Below, piece after piece: positions 17,875-28,094 of a stretch of DNA of 64,000 nucleotides. The DNA lies in contig CAVOSE010000033.1 in NCBI GenBank assembly GCA_963698775.1, positions 17,109-81,108 of the forward strand, given 5' to 3'. Below the pieces are notes generated by a model. That model made no database searches and had not been told where the DNA came from. It saw nothing but the letters and a program-made list of their open reading frames with translations. The position numbers and the translations under genes are program-made. Numbering within the stretch: the stretch's first letter is position 1; each line of letters opens with the position of its first letter. Source of the stretch: Thiohalocapsa sp963698775 (lineage in GTDB: Bacteria > Pseudomonadota > Gammaproteobacteria > Chromatiales > Chromatiaceae).

Positions 17875-19161
17875 ATGCGCCACACCCTGTTACGACTCTA
17901 TCGACGACTCCCGTTGACCTCGGAGTTCAAGGCGCGGTTGCGCTACGCCGTGCTGCGGGCCTTGCCATGGGCCTTCCCAAGAGCAATGCGTCCGGGGCTC
18001 GACCCGAGCGAAGCCGCCCTCGCAACGCCGTTACCAGGAAAATCTGATTGGGTGATCTTCGGCGTCATCGACTGGCATCTGCGACTGCAGCGTCCGCAGC
18101 ACTTGGCAATCCGGTTGGCCAGGGCGGGGCACCGGGTGTTCTATGTCTCCAGCAACCTGGTCCCCGCCCCAGGGCCAGGGCTGCGCGTCGAGCCGCTGGA
18201 GGATAGCGGGCGCTTGTTCCAGATTCACTTGCGGGCGACCGGGGTACCAGGGATCTACTACGGCCTCCCCGGACCGAAGGTTGTGCGCCAGCTAACCGCA
18301 GGTCTGCGCACCCTGATCGACTGGTCAGCCGCCCGGGACATCGTGCTGATGGTCGATCACCCCTTTTGGTTGAGTACGACGGAGGCCGTCCCGGATGGCC
18401 TGCTAGTTTACGATCGCATGGACTACCATGCTGGATTCGCGGAGTGGTCGACCTCGTTGGCATCGGAGGAAGATCGGTTGATCCGCCGAGCCGCCCTGAC
18501 CGTTGTCACCTCGTCCTGGCTTGAGGAACTCACCGCGCCATTGGCCCGTTCCCATACCTTGGTCCGCAATGCCGCGGAAGCGAGCCATTTCGCAGCGCCT
18601 TGCGCCAGGCCGTTCGAAGATCCCGGTTACTCCCGGGTCATCGGTTATTACGGAGCGATCGCCCATTGGTTCGATGTGGAGTTGATAGAGGCGATCGCGC
18701 GGGCCTTTCCCGATGCCCTCGTCCTGCTGATCGGCCACGACCAGATCGGGCTTTCCGCGCGTCTGAGCGGGTCGCCGAACCTGCGCCTCATCGGCGAGGT
18801 CCCCTATGCCGACTTGCCTTTCTATCTGCACGGTTTCAGCGTCTGCCTGCTACCGTTTCACCGTATCGAGCTGACCCTGGCAACCAACCCTGTCAAGGTG
18901 TACGAATACCTGGCCGCTGGTCTGCCGGTCGTGGCGACCGCGCTCCCGGAGATGAGCCAGTTCGGCGACCTCGTGCGTATCGCCAGCGATCGCGAGGGGT
19001 GGCTCCAAGCAGTCTCCAGCGCCTTGCACGAGTCCGCGGACGACCCGATCCGCGACCAGCGCCGCGCCTTCGCCGCCTCCCAGACTTGGGACATGCGGGC
19101 CGAAGCATTGACCACCGCGGTTGCCGCCGTCCGAAACGACGCAGACTGGCGGTCACCGTGA
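17875..19161 (+). CDS. glycosyltransferase (TuaH-like GT-B)
   Basis: A 428-residue GT-B enzyme whose N-terminal domain carries WHLRLQRPQHLAIRLARAGHRVFYVSS, the QRPQ signature of TuaH-like glycosyltransferases. The C-terminal donor domain has GYYGAIAHWFD, LIGEVPYADLPFYL and the NPVKVYEYLAAGLPVV donor box. It starts 39 bp after the lyase gene on the same strand, so the two are probably co-transcribed, with the wecB at 19426 downstream. Function beyond glycosyl transfer is not determined. Confidence 0.85.
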   Translation: MRHTLLRLYRRLPLTSEFKARLRYAVLRALPWAFPRAMRPGLDPSEAALATPLPGKSDWVIFGVIDWHLRLQRPQHLAIRLARAGHRVFYVSSNLVPAPGPGLRVEPLEDSGRLFQIHLRATGVPGIYYGLPGPKVVRQLTAGLRTLIDWSAARDIVLMVDHPFWLSTTEAVPDGLLVYDRMDYHAGFAEWSTSLASEEDRLIRRAALTVVTSSWLEELTAPLARSHTLVRNAAEASHFAAPCARPFEDPGYSRVIGYYGAIAHWFDVELIEAIARAFPDALVLLIGHDQIGLSARLSGSPNLRLIGEVPYADLPFYLHGFSVCLLPFHRIELTLATNPVKVYEYLAAGLPVVATALPEMSQFGDLVRIASDREGWLQAVSSALHESADDPIRDQRRAFAASQTWDMRAEALTTAVAAVRNDADWRSP

Positions 19162-19425
19162 GCATGACCGCGAGTGTGATCACGAGCGGCGCTGTCCTGC
19201 AAGACGATGCGGCTAAAGCCAAGCATGCCAGCACCGCGCTTGGAGTCTGGACCTTCAGGTCCGGACGTTCTCGACGCAAACAGCGCTGCTCGTGCTCGCA
19301 TCGTCTCTGGATGTGGCGCTCTAAGAGTCGACTGAAGGACAATGCCGAACCACTCGGCGAGCGATGCGCCGGCGCACTTCCGCCGCCTCCCCTCCTTGCC
19401 CAATCGCTATCGCAAAGGAGTCTCC

Positions 19426-20550
19426 ATGACCGAGCCCCGCCAAGTCCGCGTCCTCTCCGTTGTCGGCACTCGGCCCGAGGCCATCAAGATGGCGCCCGTG
19501 ATCCAGCGTCTGGCCGCCCACGAAGGCTTTGAGTCTCGTGTGCTGGCCACCGCCCAGCACCGCCACATGTTGGATCAGGTGCTCGCGATCTTCGGCATCG
19601 TCCCCGATCTCGATCTGGACATCATGCGGCCCAATCAGGATCTCGCCACACTGACCTCGCGCCTGATCTCCGAGCTCGACGCGGCACTTGCGGCGGAGGC
19701 GCCGGACCTCGTACTGGCCCAAGGCGACACGACAACGGTCATGGCCGCGGCGCTCGCCTGCTTTTACCGGCGTATCCCGTTCGGTCATGTGGAGGCCGGG
19801 CTGCGAACGGGCGATCTTGACAACCCATTCCCCGAGGAAATGAATCGCGTCGTGGCCGGGCGACTCGCCCGCTGGCACTTTGCGCCGACCGAGCAATCCC
19901 GCGCCAATCTGATCCGTGAAGGGGTCGCGGACGACTGGATTCGGCTCACGGGCAATACCGTCATCGACGCGCTGCTCAGCGTTGCCGGCCGCAATCCCAA
20001 CGTCGGCATTCCGTTGGACAGCGACAAGCGTCTCATCCTCGTCACCGCGCACCGGCGAGAGAACTTCGGCCCGCCGTTCCGGGAGATCTGCCGTGCGATC
20101 GCCGACCTGGTCGCGGCCAACCCCGATATACAGGTCCTCTATCCTGTTCATCCCAACCCGAATGTCCAAGCGGTCGCCCGCGAGATGCTCGGAGGGCGCG
20201 ACCGTATCGTCCTCTGTGAGCCGTTGGACTATCTCCCGTTCGTTGGCGCGATGAAGCGTGCTTATCTGATCTTGAGTGACTCAGGCGGCGTCCAGGAGGA
20301 GGCGCCGGCACTTGCCAAGCCGGTGCTGGTGCTGCGCCGCGAGACCGAACGCCCGGAGGCGGTTGAGGCCGGCGTGGTCAAGCTCGTCGGGCCTGATTAC
20401 GACCAGATCGTTACGGAAACCCAAAGGTTGTTGGACGATCCTGCCGTCTACGGCCGCATGGCCAGAGGCATTTCGCCCTACGGCGACGGACATGCGGCGG
20501 AGCGTATCGTCGATCTGCTCGCGCAGCACTATCTCCTGAACCCGCGGTAG
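19426..20550 (+). CDS. wecB: UDP-N-acetylglucosamine 2-epimerase (non-hydrolysing), copy 2
   Basis: Makes UDP-ManNAc from UDP-GlcNAc. The start ATG 19426 is preceded at 5 bases by a strong AAAGGAG (19414-19420); an upstream in-frame ATG at 19342 lacks both. Motifs are VVGTRPEAIKMAPVI, TAQHRHMLDQ, AQGDTTTVMA, VEAGLRTGDLDNPFPEEMNR, HRRENFG and DSGGVQEEAPALAKPVLVLRRETERPEA. Length is 374 residues, matching E. coli WecB. This is the canonical subfamily, unlike copy 1. It faces the second SLH-protein gene tail to tail, the same arrangement as copy 1. Confidence 0.95.
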   Translation: MTEPRQVRVLSVVGTRPEAIKMAPVIQRLAAHEGFESRVLATAQHRHMLDQVLAIFGIVPDLDLDIMRPNQDLATLTSRLISELDAALAAEAPDLVLAQGDTTTVMAAALACFYRRIPFGHVEAGLRTGDLDNPFPEEMNRVVAGRLARWHFAPTEQSRANLIREGVADDWIRLTGNTVIDALLSVAGRNPNVGIPLDSDKRLILVTAHRRENFGPPFREICRAIADLVAANPDIQVLYPVHPNPNVQAVAREMLGGRDRIVLCEPLDYLPFVGAMKRAYLILSDSGGVQEEAPALAKPVLVLRRETERPEAVEAGVVKLVGPDYDQIVTETQRLLDDPAVYGRMARGISPYGDGHAAERIVDLLAQHYLLNPR

Positions 20551-20639
20551 GCGCGGTGCATGAGCGCGTTATGAGCAGGGCAGTGCCGACTCGGGAGGCA
20601 GGACAGCTTCACCCCGGGTCGGCATCGAACAGCGTTCAG

Positions 20640-20667
20640 CCCCGCGCGCCGGCTGCGGCGCGCGGGG
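20640..20667. terminator. GC-rich perfect inverted repeat between convergent genes
   Basis: CCCCGCGCGCC and GGCGCGCGGGG form an 11-bp perfect stem around a 6-base loop, between the wecB stop (20550) and the SLH gene stop (20680). It probably ends transcription from one or both sides. A T-run is lacking. Confidence 0.65.
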
Positions 20668-20679
20668 CCTCGACAACGG

Positions 20680-23147
20680 TTACAGACCCAGAAACGCCCG
20701 CGCCAGGAAGGCAGCCATCTCGTCGCGCTGAACATTGGCATCGGGGCAGTAGTTGCCATTGCCGCAGCCGTTCGTGATGCCGAGCGCCTTCAGGCGCTGG
20801 ATATACGGGCAGGCCCAGCCGCCGGCGTCGACGTCAGTGAACGGCGCGCCACTGGCACAGCTGTTCGCGGCCGGCTCGCCCTCCAGCGCGCGCACCAGGA
20901 AGGCGGCCATCTGCTCGCGACTGACCAGCGCGCTCGGGCAGTAGTTTCCTGCCCCGCAGCCGGTGGTGAGGCCCAGCGCGGCGAGGCGCTGTATGTAACC
21001 GCAGGCCCAGCCGGCGGGGTCGACATCGGAGAACGGGGCAACCCCGGCGCAGGCATTCGTTGGCGGTTCTCCCCAGACAGTCCGCACGAGGAAGGCGGCC
21101 ATCTGTTCGCGCGTGACGGTGTTGTCAGGGCAATAAAAGCCATTGCCGCAGCCCGCGGTGATGTTCGCATCGTAGATCGCGGTGACGTTGTCGAACGCCC
21201 AATGGCTCGAAGGTACATCGGCGAAGACCGGCTCTAGGCCACTGAGCATGAACGCATAGGCCGCGCCAGCGTTGGGTAAGGCCCCACCGTTGTTGTCGCC
21301 TGTGGCGCCGATCAGCGCGGTGTCTCCAAAAAGTGCGACAGCGTGGCCGAAGGTTTGGTCAGCGTGCGCGTCGCTTGCGATGAGCTTGTCCTGTTGAATC
21401 CAGTCACCGTCGATGCGCGAGAAGACGTAAGCCGAGCCAGCAGCGTCGGCCAAGGAATCGGAAACACGAGCCCCGATCAATGCCGTATTGCCAGAAAGGT
21501 CCACGGAATTGCCGAACCGGTCATCCGGTGCACCATCATCGGCGATGATCGCGGGTTGCTCGGTCCAGATGTCGCCGCTGCGGGTGAAGACATATGCCGC
21601 CCCGGTGGTTGGGACTGCGCCGTCGGCATACTGGACCCCGATCATCGCCGTATCGCCCGCCAGGGCGACTGCTTGCCCGAAATAGTCGCCTGGTGCGCCG
21701 TTGGAGGCACTGATCTTGGCTTGTTGAGTCCAAGTCTCGCCGCTACGGGTAAAGACGTACGCCGCTCCAGAATTTTCGTCTTCCGGCGGGATCCCGATAC
21801 CAGGGGGAGGCGCGCGATCAGCCCATTGGGCGCCAACCAATGCCGTGTTGCCTGCGAGAGCGACCGCGGAGCCGAAGAGATCCCGGCACTCGCATCGGCG
21901 GCGGTGAGTTTCGCCACCTGGGTCCAGGTCTCACCGGTTCGCGTGAAGACATACACCGCGCCCGCATTCTCGGCCCTGCTCGTCATCGCCGGTTGCCCCG
22001 ATCAGCGCGGTGTTGCCGGACAGCGCGATCGAACTCGCCGAAATTGTCTCCGAGATCGGCGTCGTCCGCCGTGAGCTTGGTATCCGGGCCGATGTTGCCG
22101 GAAGTGCCGGTCACGGTGTAGACGTAGACCGCTCCCGCGGTAGCCGTCGTCGGCTTGGTCTGCCACCAGCGCCGTATTACCGGACAGTGCAACAGGGGAT
22201 CCGAACGTCGAGGGCGCGTCCACAAAAGCAGAGAGCATCTCCCGCTGGGTCCAGACGCCATCGTTGCGGGTAAAGACGTAGGCTCCTTTACCGTTATTGG
22301 AACTGCCGGGATTAAACCAGCCAACGATTGCGGTGTCCCCCGACACGGCGACGGAGCGGCCAAAAAATTGACCTGCTGCCGCGTCGTCAGGCACCAGCTT
22401 CGCCTGCTCATTGGCGATCAACGGATCGACCACGATGGGCCAAGCCGCACCTGCGGCGTCGACATGGATCTCCAGCCGTTGCGGTTCAGCGAGCGCCAGG
22501 TATGACGGTAGCGATCTGCCGTTGGCATCGACGACCTCCAGGTGGCTGTAGCTCAGCGCCTCGTGGCCGTCGTTGGTCAGGAACCGCAGCGCCTGCCCGG
22601 GCGTCTGCCAGTCGGGCTGCAGATCGCCCTGCACCGTCAGCACCAGCACCAGCGCGCTGTCCGCGGGCGTCGGCGGGCGCTCCAGGGTAAAGCCCTGTTC
22701 GAGGCCTGCCGGGCGGTTCTCGTACCATTCGGTGATCGGACCACGACGGTATTCCAGGCGCGAGCCGTTGACCTGGACCTCGGCGTCGGCCACGGGCTCG
22801 ACGGCTTGCGGGGTGCCGTAGCTCTGCAGACGCAAGCCCCAGCGCCAGTCGGGGGCGGGGTTGGGCGCGGAGTTGGCGACCGGTTGGGCTGCGGACCCGG
22901 CCGGAGGCGCTGGCTTGGCGGGCGGCGCGGGGAGCGCCGAGACGGTCAGGCCGCCGTCGCGAAACGCGATGCGCTGGCGGTTGCTGGGGTTGTGGGCCAG
23001 ATAGCCCTCGTCGTGCGCCTCGATGGCGTAGCGTGCCGCTTCCAGCGCCGGGGTCAGCCCCGGCGGCAGCATCGATGTCGCCCCGGTGGCCAGGCCACAG
23101 GTCGTCAAACAGATCAGTCCGCTCAAACTCGGTAACGCGATGCGCAT
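20680..23147 (-). CDS. secreted FG-GAP beta-propeller protein with three SLH repeats, four apparent frameshifts
   Basis: Read across frames, this is one exported protein. A signal peptide starts at MRIALPSLSGLICL, followed by a beta-rich domain. About seven FG-GAP-type repeats follow, each like FGxAVALxGxTALIGA then GAAYVFTRSGxxWTQ, predicted to close a propeller. Three SLH repeats form the tail (GCGNGFYCP, GCGAGNYCP, GCGNGNYCP with VTREQ, VSREQ, VQRDE). The frame is broken at about 22134-22136 (extra base), 22032-22036 (extra), 21974-21980 (extra) and 21882-21884 (one missing C). No stop occurs within the conserved stretches and the repeat pattern is perfect once corrected. The lesions are therefore very recent or are sequence errors. 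The SLH tail is shared with the subtilase at 8889-11255. Confidence 0.8.
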
Positions 23148-23283
23148 GCTCGATGTCCTCGTTCCTCAGGGCGACCCAGGGCTGGGCGACGGTTGTCACG
23201 AATTGACGAATGTCAATCATGTCGGACGGCGGCGAAGATGCCAAGCTTCTTTTTCGAAATGCTCCGGAGTCTGTGCGACCTGC

Positions 23284-23400
23284 TTTGAGGCCCAGGAACG
23301 CCCGCGCCGGGAAGGCGGCCGTCGACCAACGCACCATTTGGTCGCAGGGGCAATAGCTCCGATGTGCCGCAACCGGGCGATGAGCGGGGCGCCAGACCGC
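23284..23400 (-). pseudogene. relic of a third SLH repeat tail
   Basis: On the minus strand this segment reads HRSYCPCDQMVRW and then AAFPARAFLGLK. This matches the end of the two SLH proteins (NYCPxxxVxRDEMAAFLARAFLGL), with decayed codons in between and no intact frame around it. The DNA resembles the 3' end of the gene at 20680. It lies in the 485-bp gap before the fusion gene at 23633, in which I see no other gene. It suggests an earlier tandem copy of an SLH gene that has been lost. Confidence 0.6.
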
Positions 23401-23632
23401 GACTGGACGCGGTCGAATGCCGAGCGCGCTGTCCAGGGTACATCCACAGCGGGGGAGCAACCGGTCAAGCAACGGTATAGAATCAGCGGGTGACGCACTG
23501 GTGTGATCCGCGAATGTTGCCTCCACTGCGGCCCCTTTTCTGTGAATCTGCCGCAGCGATCAATTCGATTTCATATTCCTTTTTATTAAAGTAATTCTTG
23601 TGGTTACTGCAGGCTCTAAGGAGATGTTGAAC

Positions 23633-26600
23633 ATGTCTGCTGGCTCTAGTCACCGCGCATCGGCAGGCGCGTTCCCTTTTCCGCGCATTGAGGCTCAGCG
23701 ACTCGCGCTGAAAAGGGAGGTTTTCACTAGTCCCTGGATATGGCGCATCCTCGTGCTCGGCGCTTGGCGCTTGGACCAGGCGGATCGGGCCTATTCTCTC
23801 ATCCGTGCTCTCGAAAATCTCGGCCATGCTGTTCTGTCGATCGATGTCGCGAAACAGAATTTGTGTCGCGAGACAACAGGGCGGGTGAAGGATGGTGGTC
23901 CCGGATTTCTCGATACAGAGCAGCTTGCGCCTTACCTTGAGCGATTCAAACCGGAGCTTGTCGTCATCATCGGCGGCGGCCTGCGCTTGACGGAAGAGGA
24001 TGCTCGGGGTTTCAAGGAGCAGGGCCGTCTACTTGTTGGTCTGACACTTTCGGAGTCAGGGGTGGAAGACCCCCCGCCGGATCAGGTTCGCTACTTCGAC
24101 CTCTATGGCACGAGTGGGCTTGCCTCCGTCAAACAGTACCAGGCTGCGGGCTTGGAAAATGCGGTGTTATTCCCGTTCGGTGTCGATCGGGGCTTTGCTT
24201 GTACCGATGTCCCCCCCACCCCTGAGTTCTCGGCGAACATCGTTTGCGTGGGCAATGCGGTAGATCGTCCTGACCTGATTCGGCGCATGCAGCGGCTCTC
24301 CGACACTTTCGAGGGCGTTCGGGCGTATGGGCAGGGGTGGGAAGGGGCTGGCGTCGGCTTGCAAGCAGGGCTGCATCACATGCAGGCGATGCGAAGCGGC
24401 TCGATCCATGTTCACTGTCCCGATACGGAGTCTGGGCCCACCGGTAGCACCCGGGATGAGTTGGAAACCGTTGCGAGTGGGGCGGTGCTCGCGACAAAGC
24501 GGGTGAAGGGATCGCCGAGTCCTTTCGACTATGACACCGAGATCATCGGATACGCCGATACGGACGATCTGCTGGCCCAGATCAATTCCCTGCTCGGCGA
24601 TCCGCAGCGGGTGGAGTCCATGCGCCGCGCTGCCTTTGCCAGACTCGCAAAGGGACATCTCTACGAGCATCTCTGGCTCGCATTTCTTGGTGAACTGCAG
24701 GCGCGGATCTCGACTAAGAACGCCGATGGATCAGCGGAGCGCACAGCCCCAATTTCAGCTTCGAACGCCAACCAGCGCAAGCGACGTATTGTCCTATCCG
24801 GTTTCTATGGCGCAGGTAATGGCGGGGACGAGTTGATCCTGCGGTCGATCATCGAGCACATCGCAAGGCCGGAGGATCCGTATCATGTCGTCGTCGCAGC
24901 CTATGATGCGGATGCGGTTACCCGAACGCATGCGGCGTCCGCGTTCCCGAGAACCGACCTGGTGCGGGGACAAAGCGAAGTCGCGGCCGCGACGGCCTTT
25001 GTGCTCGGCGGAGGGGGTCTTTGGCACGACTACACCTTTGCCGGGGTCGGTGGGCTTTTGTCTCTGTTCACGGATCATCTCAGCGCCGTAACAGGCTATT
25101 CGAAGCTTCCATTGCTCGCAAAGATCTATTCCCGTCCCCTCCATGTCTATGGCATCGGGGTCGGGCCTATGACCGATCCGGATGCAATGGCATACACACG
25201 TTTTGTGTCGCGTCTGGCGACGTCGTTAGGTGTTCGCGATGGAGCATCGAAGGACCTGCTTGAAACCATCGACGACTGGGATCTGGACGTCGGCGTCTAT
25301 CCAGACCCCGTGTTCGCGCTGAATCTTGACAACTTGCCGAAACTCCCGGCCGACCTCGGGACACGCCTCAAAGAGCGGCGCGTGCTCGGGGTCAATCTGC
25401 GACCTTGGGCGCAGCCGCCAGACCCCGAATTTCTTGCCCGAACAACCGCGGTATTGCGTGCCATCGCCATCCAGCAAGGCTGCGTTTTACTCGGCATCCC
25501 GCTTCAGTCGCCGCAAGACACGGAGGTTCTGGAGCGAGTGTTCGGGGCGCTCCCCGCTGAGGTTGAGCGCCATATTTTGCAACCGTTCGAAACCAGTGAT
25601 CTCATGTCGATCCCAGCGGGGATTGCGGCGTGCGATGCACTCTTCGGCATGCGCTATCACGCCTGTCTCCTTGCATTGCGACTGGGCGTGCCGACCGTTG
25701 GGATAGCCTATGATCCCAAGGTCTCCGCCCTCTTTGATCAGGCGGGGATACCGGAGTTGGCTCTCGAAATGGGAGCGCCTGAGGATCTAGTGCTTCGGAC
25801 GCTCCGGGGAGTGTTGGAGGATCGTGCGGTATGGCACGATCGCGTTGGCCCGACAGTTGCCCGGCTAGAAGCAGACGCACGCAAGGGTTTCGCCGCCTTG
25901 CGGAGCGGCCTCGATCAGGCGTCAACGGTAACGACACCGCTGACTGCCAATGCGTCTCTATCGCCATCTCGGGAAAGGGAAGCCCTCGCGCAGAAGCTGA
26001 GCCAGGCAAAGTATCAGCTCATATCGCTGTCCCAAGATGACACCGATGCCATGGATCAGACAAGCGCCGTGCAAAAGGACCATATTCCTTCGCACATAAA
26101 AACCTCGGAGCTCCTCAAGGAGTTGAAGGAGTTGCGCGCTTCGTATGATCAGATCATTTATTCCAAGTCCTGGTTTGTGACTAAGCCATTGCGCTGGTCG
26201 GTGCGTAAAGCGTCCGCCGGCTGGCGCGTGCTGCGGCGTCGTTTACCCAACCTGAGCTTGCCTCGAAGAGCCTCCACCGCGATGCCTCTCGATGGTGCAT
26301 CCGCGCAGGGCAAGGGCGCCCGGCTGAGCCCGAACACCCGGGAACTTCCCGCGCGCTTGTCCGAACTCCGCATTGGCGTGATCATGGACACCTTCACGCA
26401 CTCCTGTTTCTCGGAAGAATGTGAGTTAATCTCGTTTCGGCCGGACAACTGGGAGGAGGTGTTAACTCATAATCCGCCCGACTTCTTGTTCGTCGAATCC
26501 GCCTGGCATGGCAACGATGGTTCCTGGCAATACCGGGTTGCCGAGTATCCAGCGCCACCTGGGCGCGAGTTGCCTGCCTTGGTTGCGTGGTGCAATCGGT

Positions 26601-27950
26601 ACGGCATTCCAACGGTCTTTTGGAACAAAGAAGATCCCCCGCATTTCGATGAATTCTTGTCGGCGGCCAAGCTGTTCGACGTCGTTTTTACCTCTGACGC
26701 GAATTGTATTCGAAAGTACAAGAAGTATTGCGGGCATGACAGGGTCTATCCGCTTGCCTTCGCGGCGCAGCCGAAGATTCACAATCCGGTAGTGACGCAG
26801 CCCCGCAACAACAAGCTCTGCTTTGCTGGAAGTTACTACGCGGACCGGTTTGATGCGCGGAAGAAGGGCATGGAAATGCTGCTTAAACCCGCACTCAAGT
26901 TTGAGTTTGACATCTTCGATCGGATGTATGGGGCTGTCGGGCCGGGCACAGAGGCGTATCGTTTCCCGCAGGCGTACATGCCACATATTGTGGGGCGACT
27001 GCCCTATGACGAGATGATCGATGCCTACAAACGCTATCGCGTTTTCTTAAACGTCAACTCGGTCACCGACTCGCCGACCATGTTCTCGCGTAGGGTATTC
27101 GAGATACTGGCTTGTGGTACCCCTGTAGTCTCGACTGACTCTGTCGGGATACGGCGTTTTTTCCCTGATATCGTCCCCTTGGTTTCCAAACCTAACCAGG
27201 CAACCGATGCCTTCCATGACCTCTTGTGCGGACGACTATCAATGGCGGCGTCTGTCTGCACTTGGCGTTCGAACAGTGATGAGCTATCACACTTACCAGC
27301 ATCGTTTGCGTACGATTTGCGAGCGGTTGGGGTTCCAAATGGAAACCGATGCGGCCGTGCAGGTCACCGTGGTTGTATTTCCCGGCTTGGATGCGCTAAA
27401 GACTGCTCGGCAAATCATGGCTCAGCGCATTTCGCCGACCAATATCTTGATTCGCAGGTCTAACCACGCCGACGAACTGATGAGTGCATTGTGGGCCGAG
27501 GGTTTTCACTGCCCCGTCGAGATCAACGAAGATCCACGGTCCTGTGTCGATCAGACCGAAACTGCGGTCGTGGTGTTCGTTGACGGCCATTGCAGCTATG
27601 GCCCGGGATACATTCAAGATGCTCTGCTTGCGCTAAGTTTTTCCGGGGTGTCGGCGACGGGAATGAGTGAGTACTTCTGCTTGTCTGCTGGTGAGGTGGA
27701 AATGAGATCGGACTTCGGTCCGTCCGGTTTGCTCTGCGGCCGGGTGCATAGAGGGACGTTGGTGTGCCGTGCTACGCAGTCGACCGCCGTAATGTTCGAC
27801 AACCTGGCCGACAAAGATGAAGTGCTGTTGGGCAACCCGTGCTACGCACGCGCTCCGTTCGAGTTTCTCGCGGGCGCTGTTCTGCAGCAGGAAGACGCTG
27901 CTTGGCAACGGATCGTACTGCCGGAGATCAGCGATGTTCAGGACTGCTGA
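23633..27950 (+). CDS. giant glycosyltransferase / polysaccharide pyruvyltransferase / CgeB-like fusion, apparent frameshift
   Basis: AAGGAG lies 10 bases before ATG 23633. Domains in order: a CgeB-like GT-B module (about 35-345, with ILVLGAWRLDQADRAYSL and CPDTESGPTGSTRDELE); a polysaccharide pyruvyltransferase domain of the WcaK/CsaB type (about 385-760, with GFYGAGNGGDELIL, GGGGLWHDYTF, GIGVGPM, GMRYHACLLALRLGVPTVGI); a coiled linker; and a second CgeB-like module (from about 895, with FAGSYYADRFDARKKGMEML and SRRVFEILACGTPVVST). The first frame ends at 27463 with a non-homologous tail. The conserved continuation (DDYQWRRLSALGVRTVMSYHTYQHR) lies one base out of frame and runs to 27950. One extra base near 27222 explains this. 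The predicted role is to add sugars and a ketal-pyruvate to a surface glycan. Confidence 0.8.
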
Positions 27951-28094
27951 GCGAGGTCGTCGTTGCTCTTGTCGAGGCTTGATCTCGGTGCTGGTGAAGT
28001 CATCGACGAGAGACAGATGCATCGCTCGAAGCGGCGGAGGCTTCAGCCTAGCCGGGCGTGGTGGGCTCGGCCTTGCTATCGCGGCGTCGAGCGC

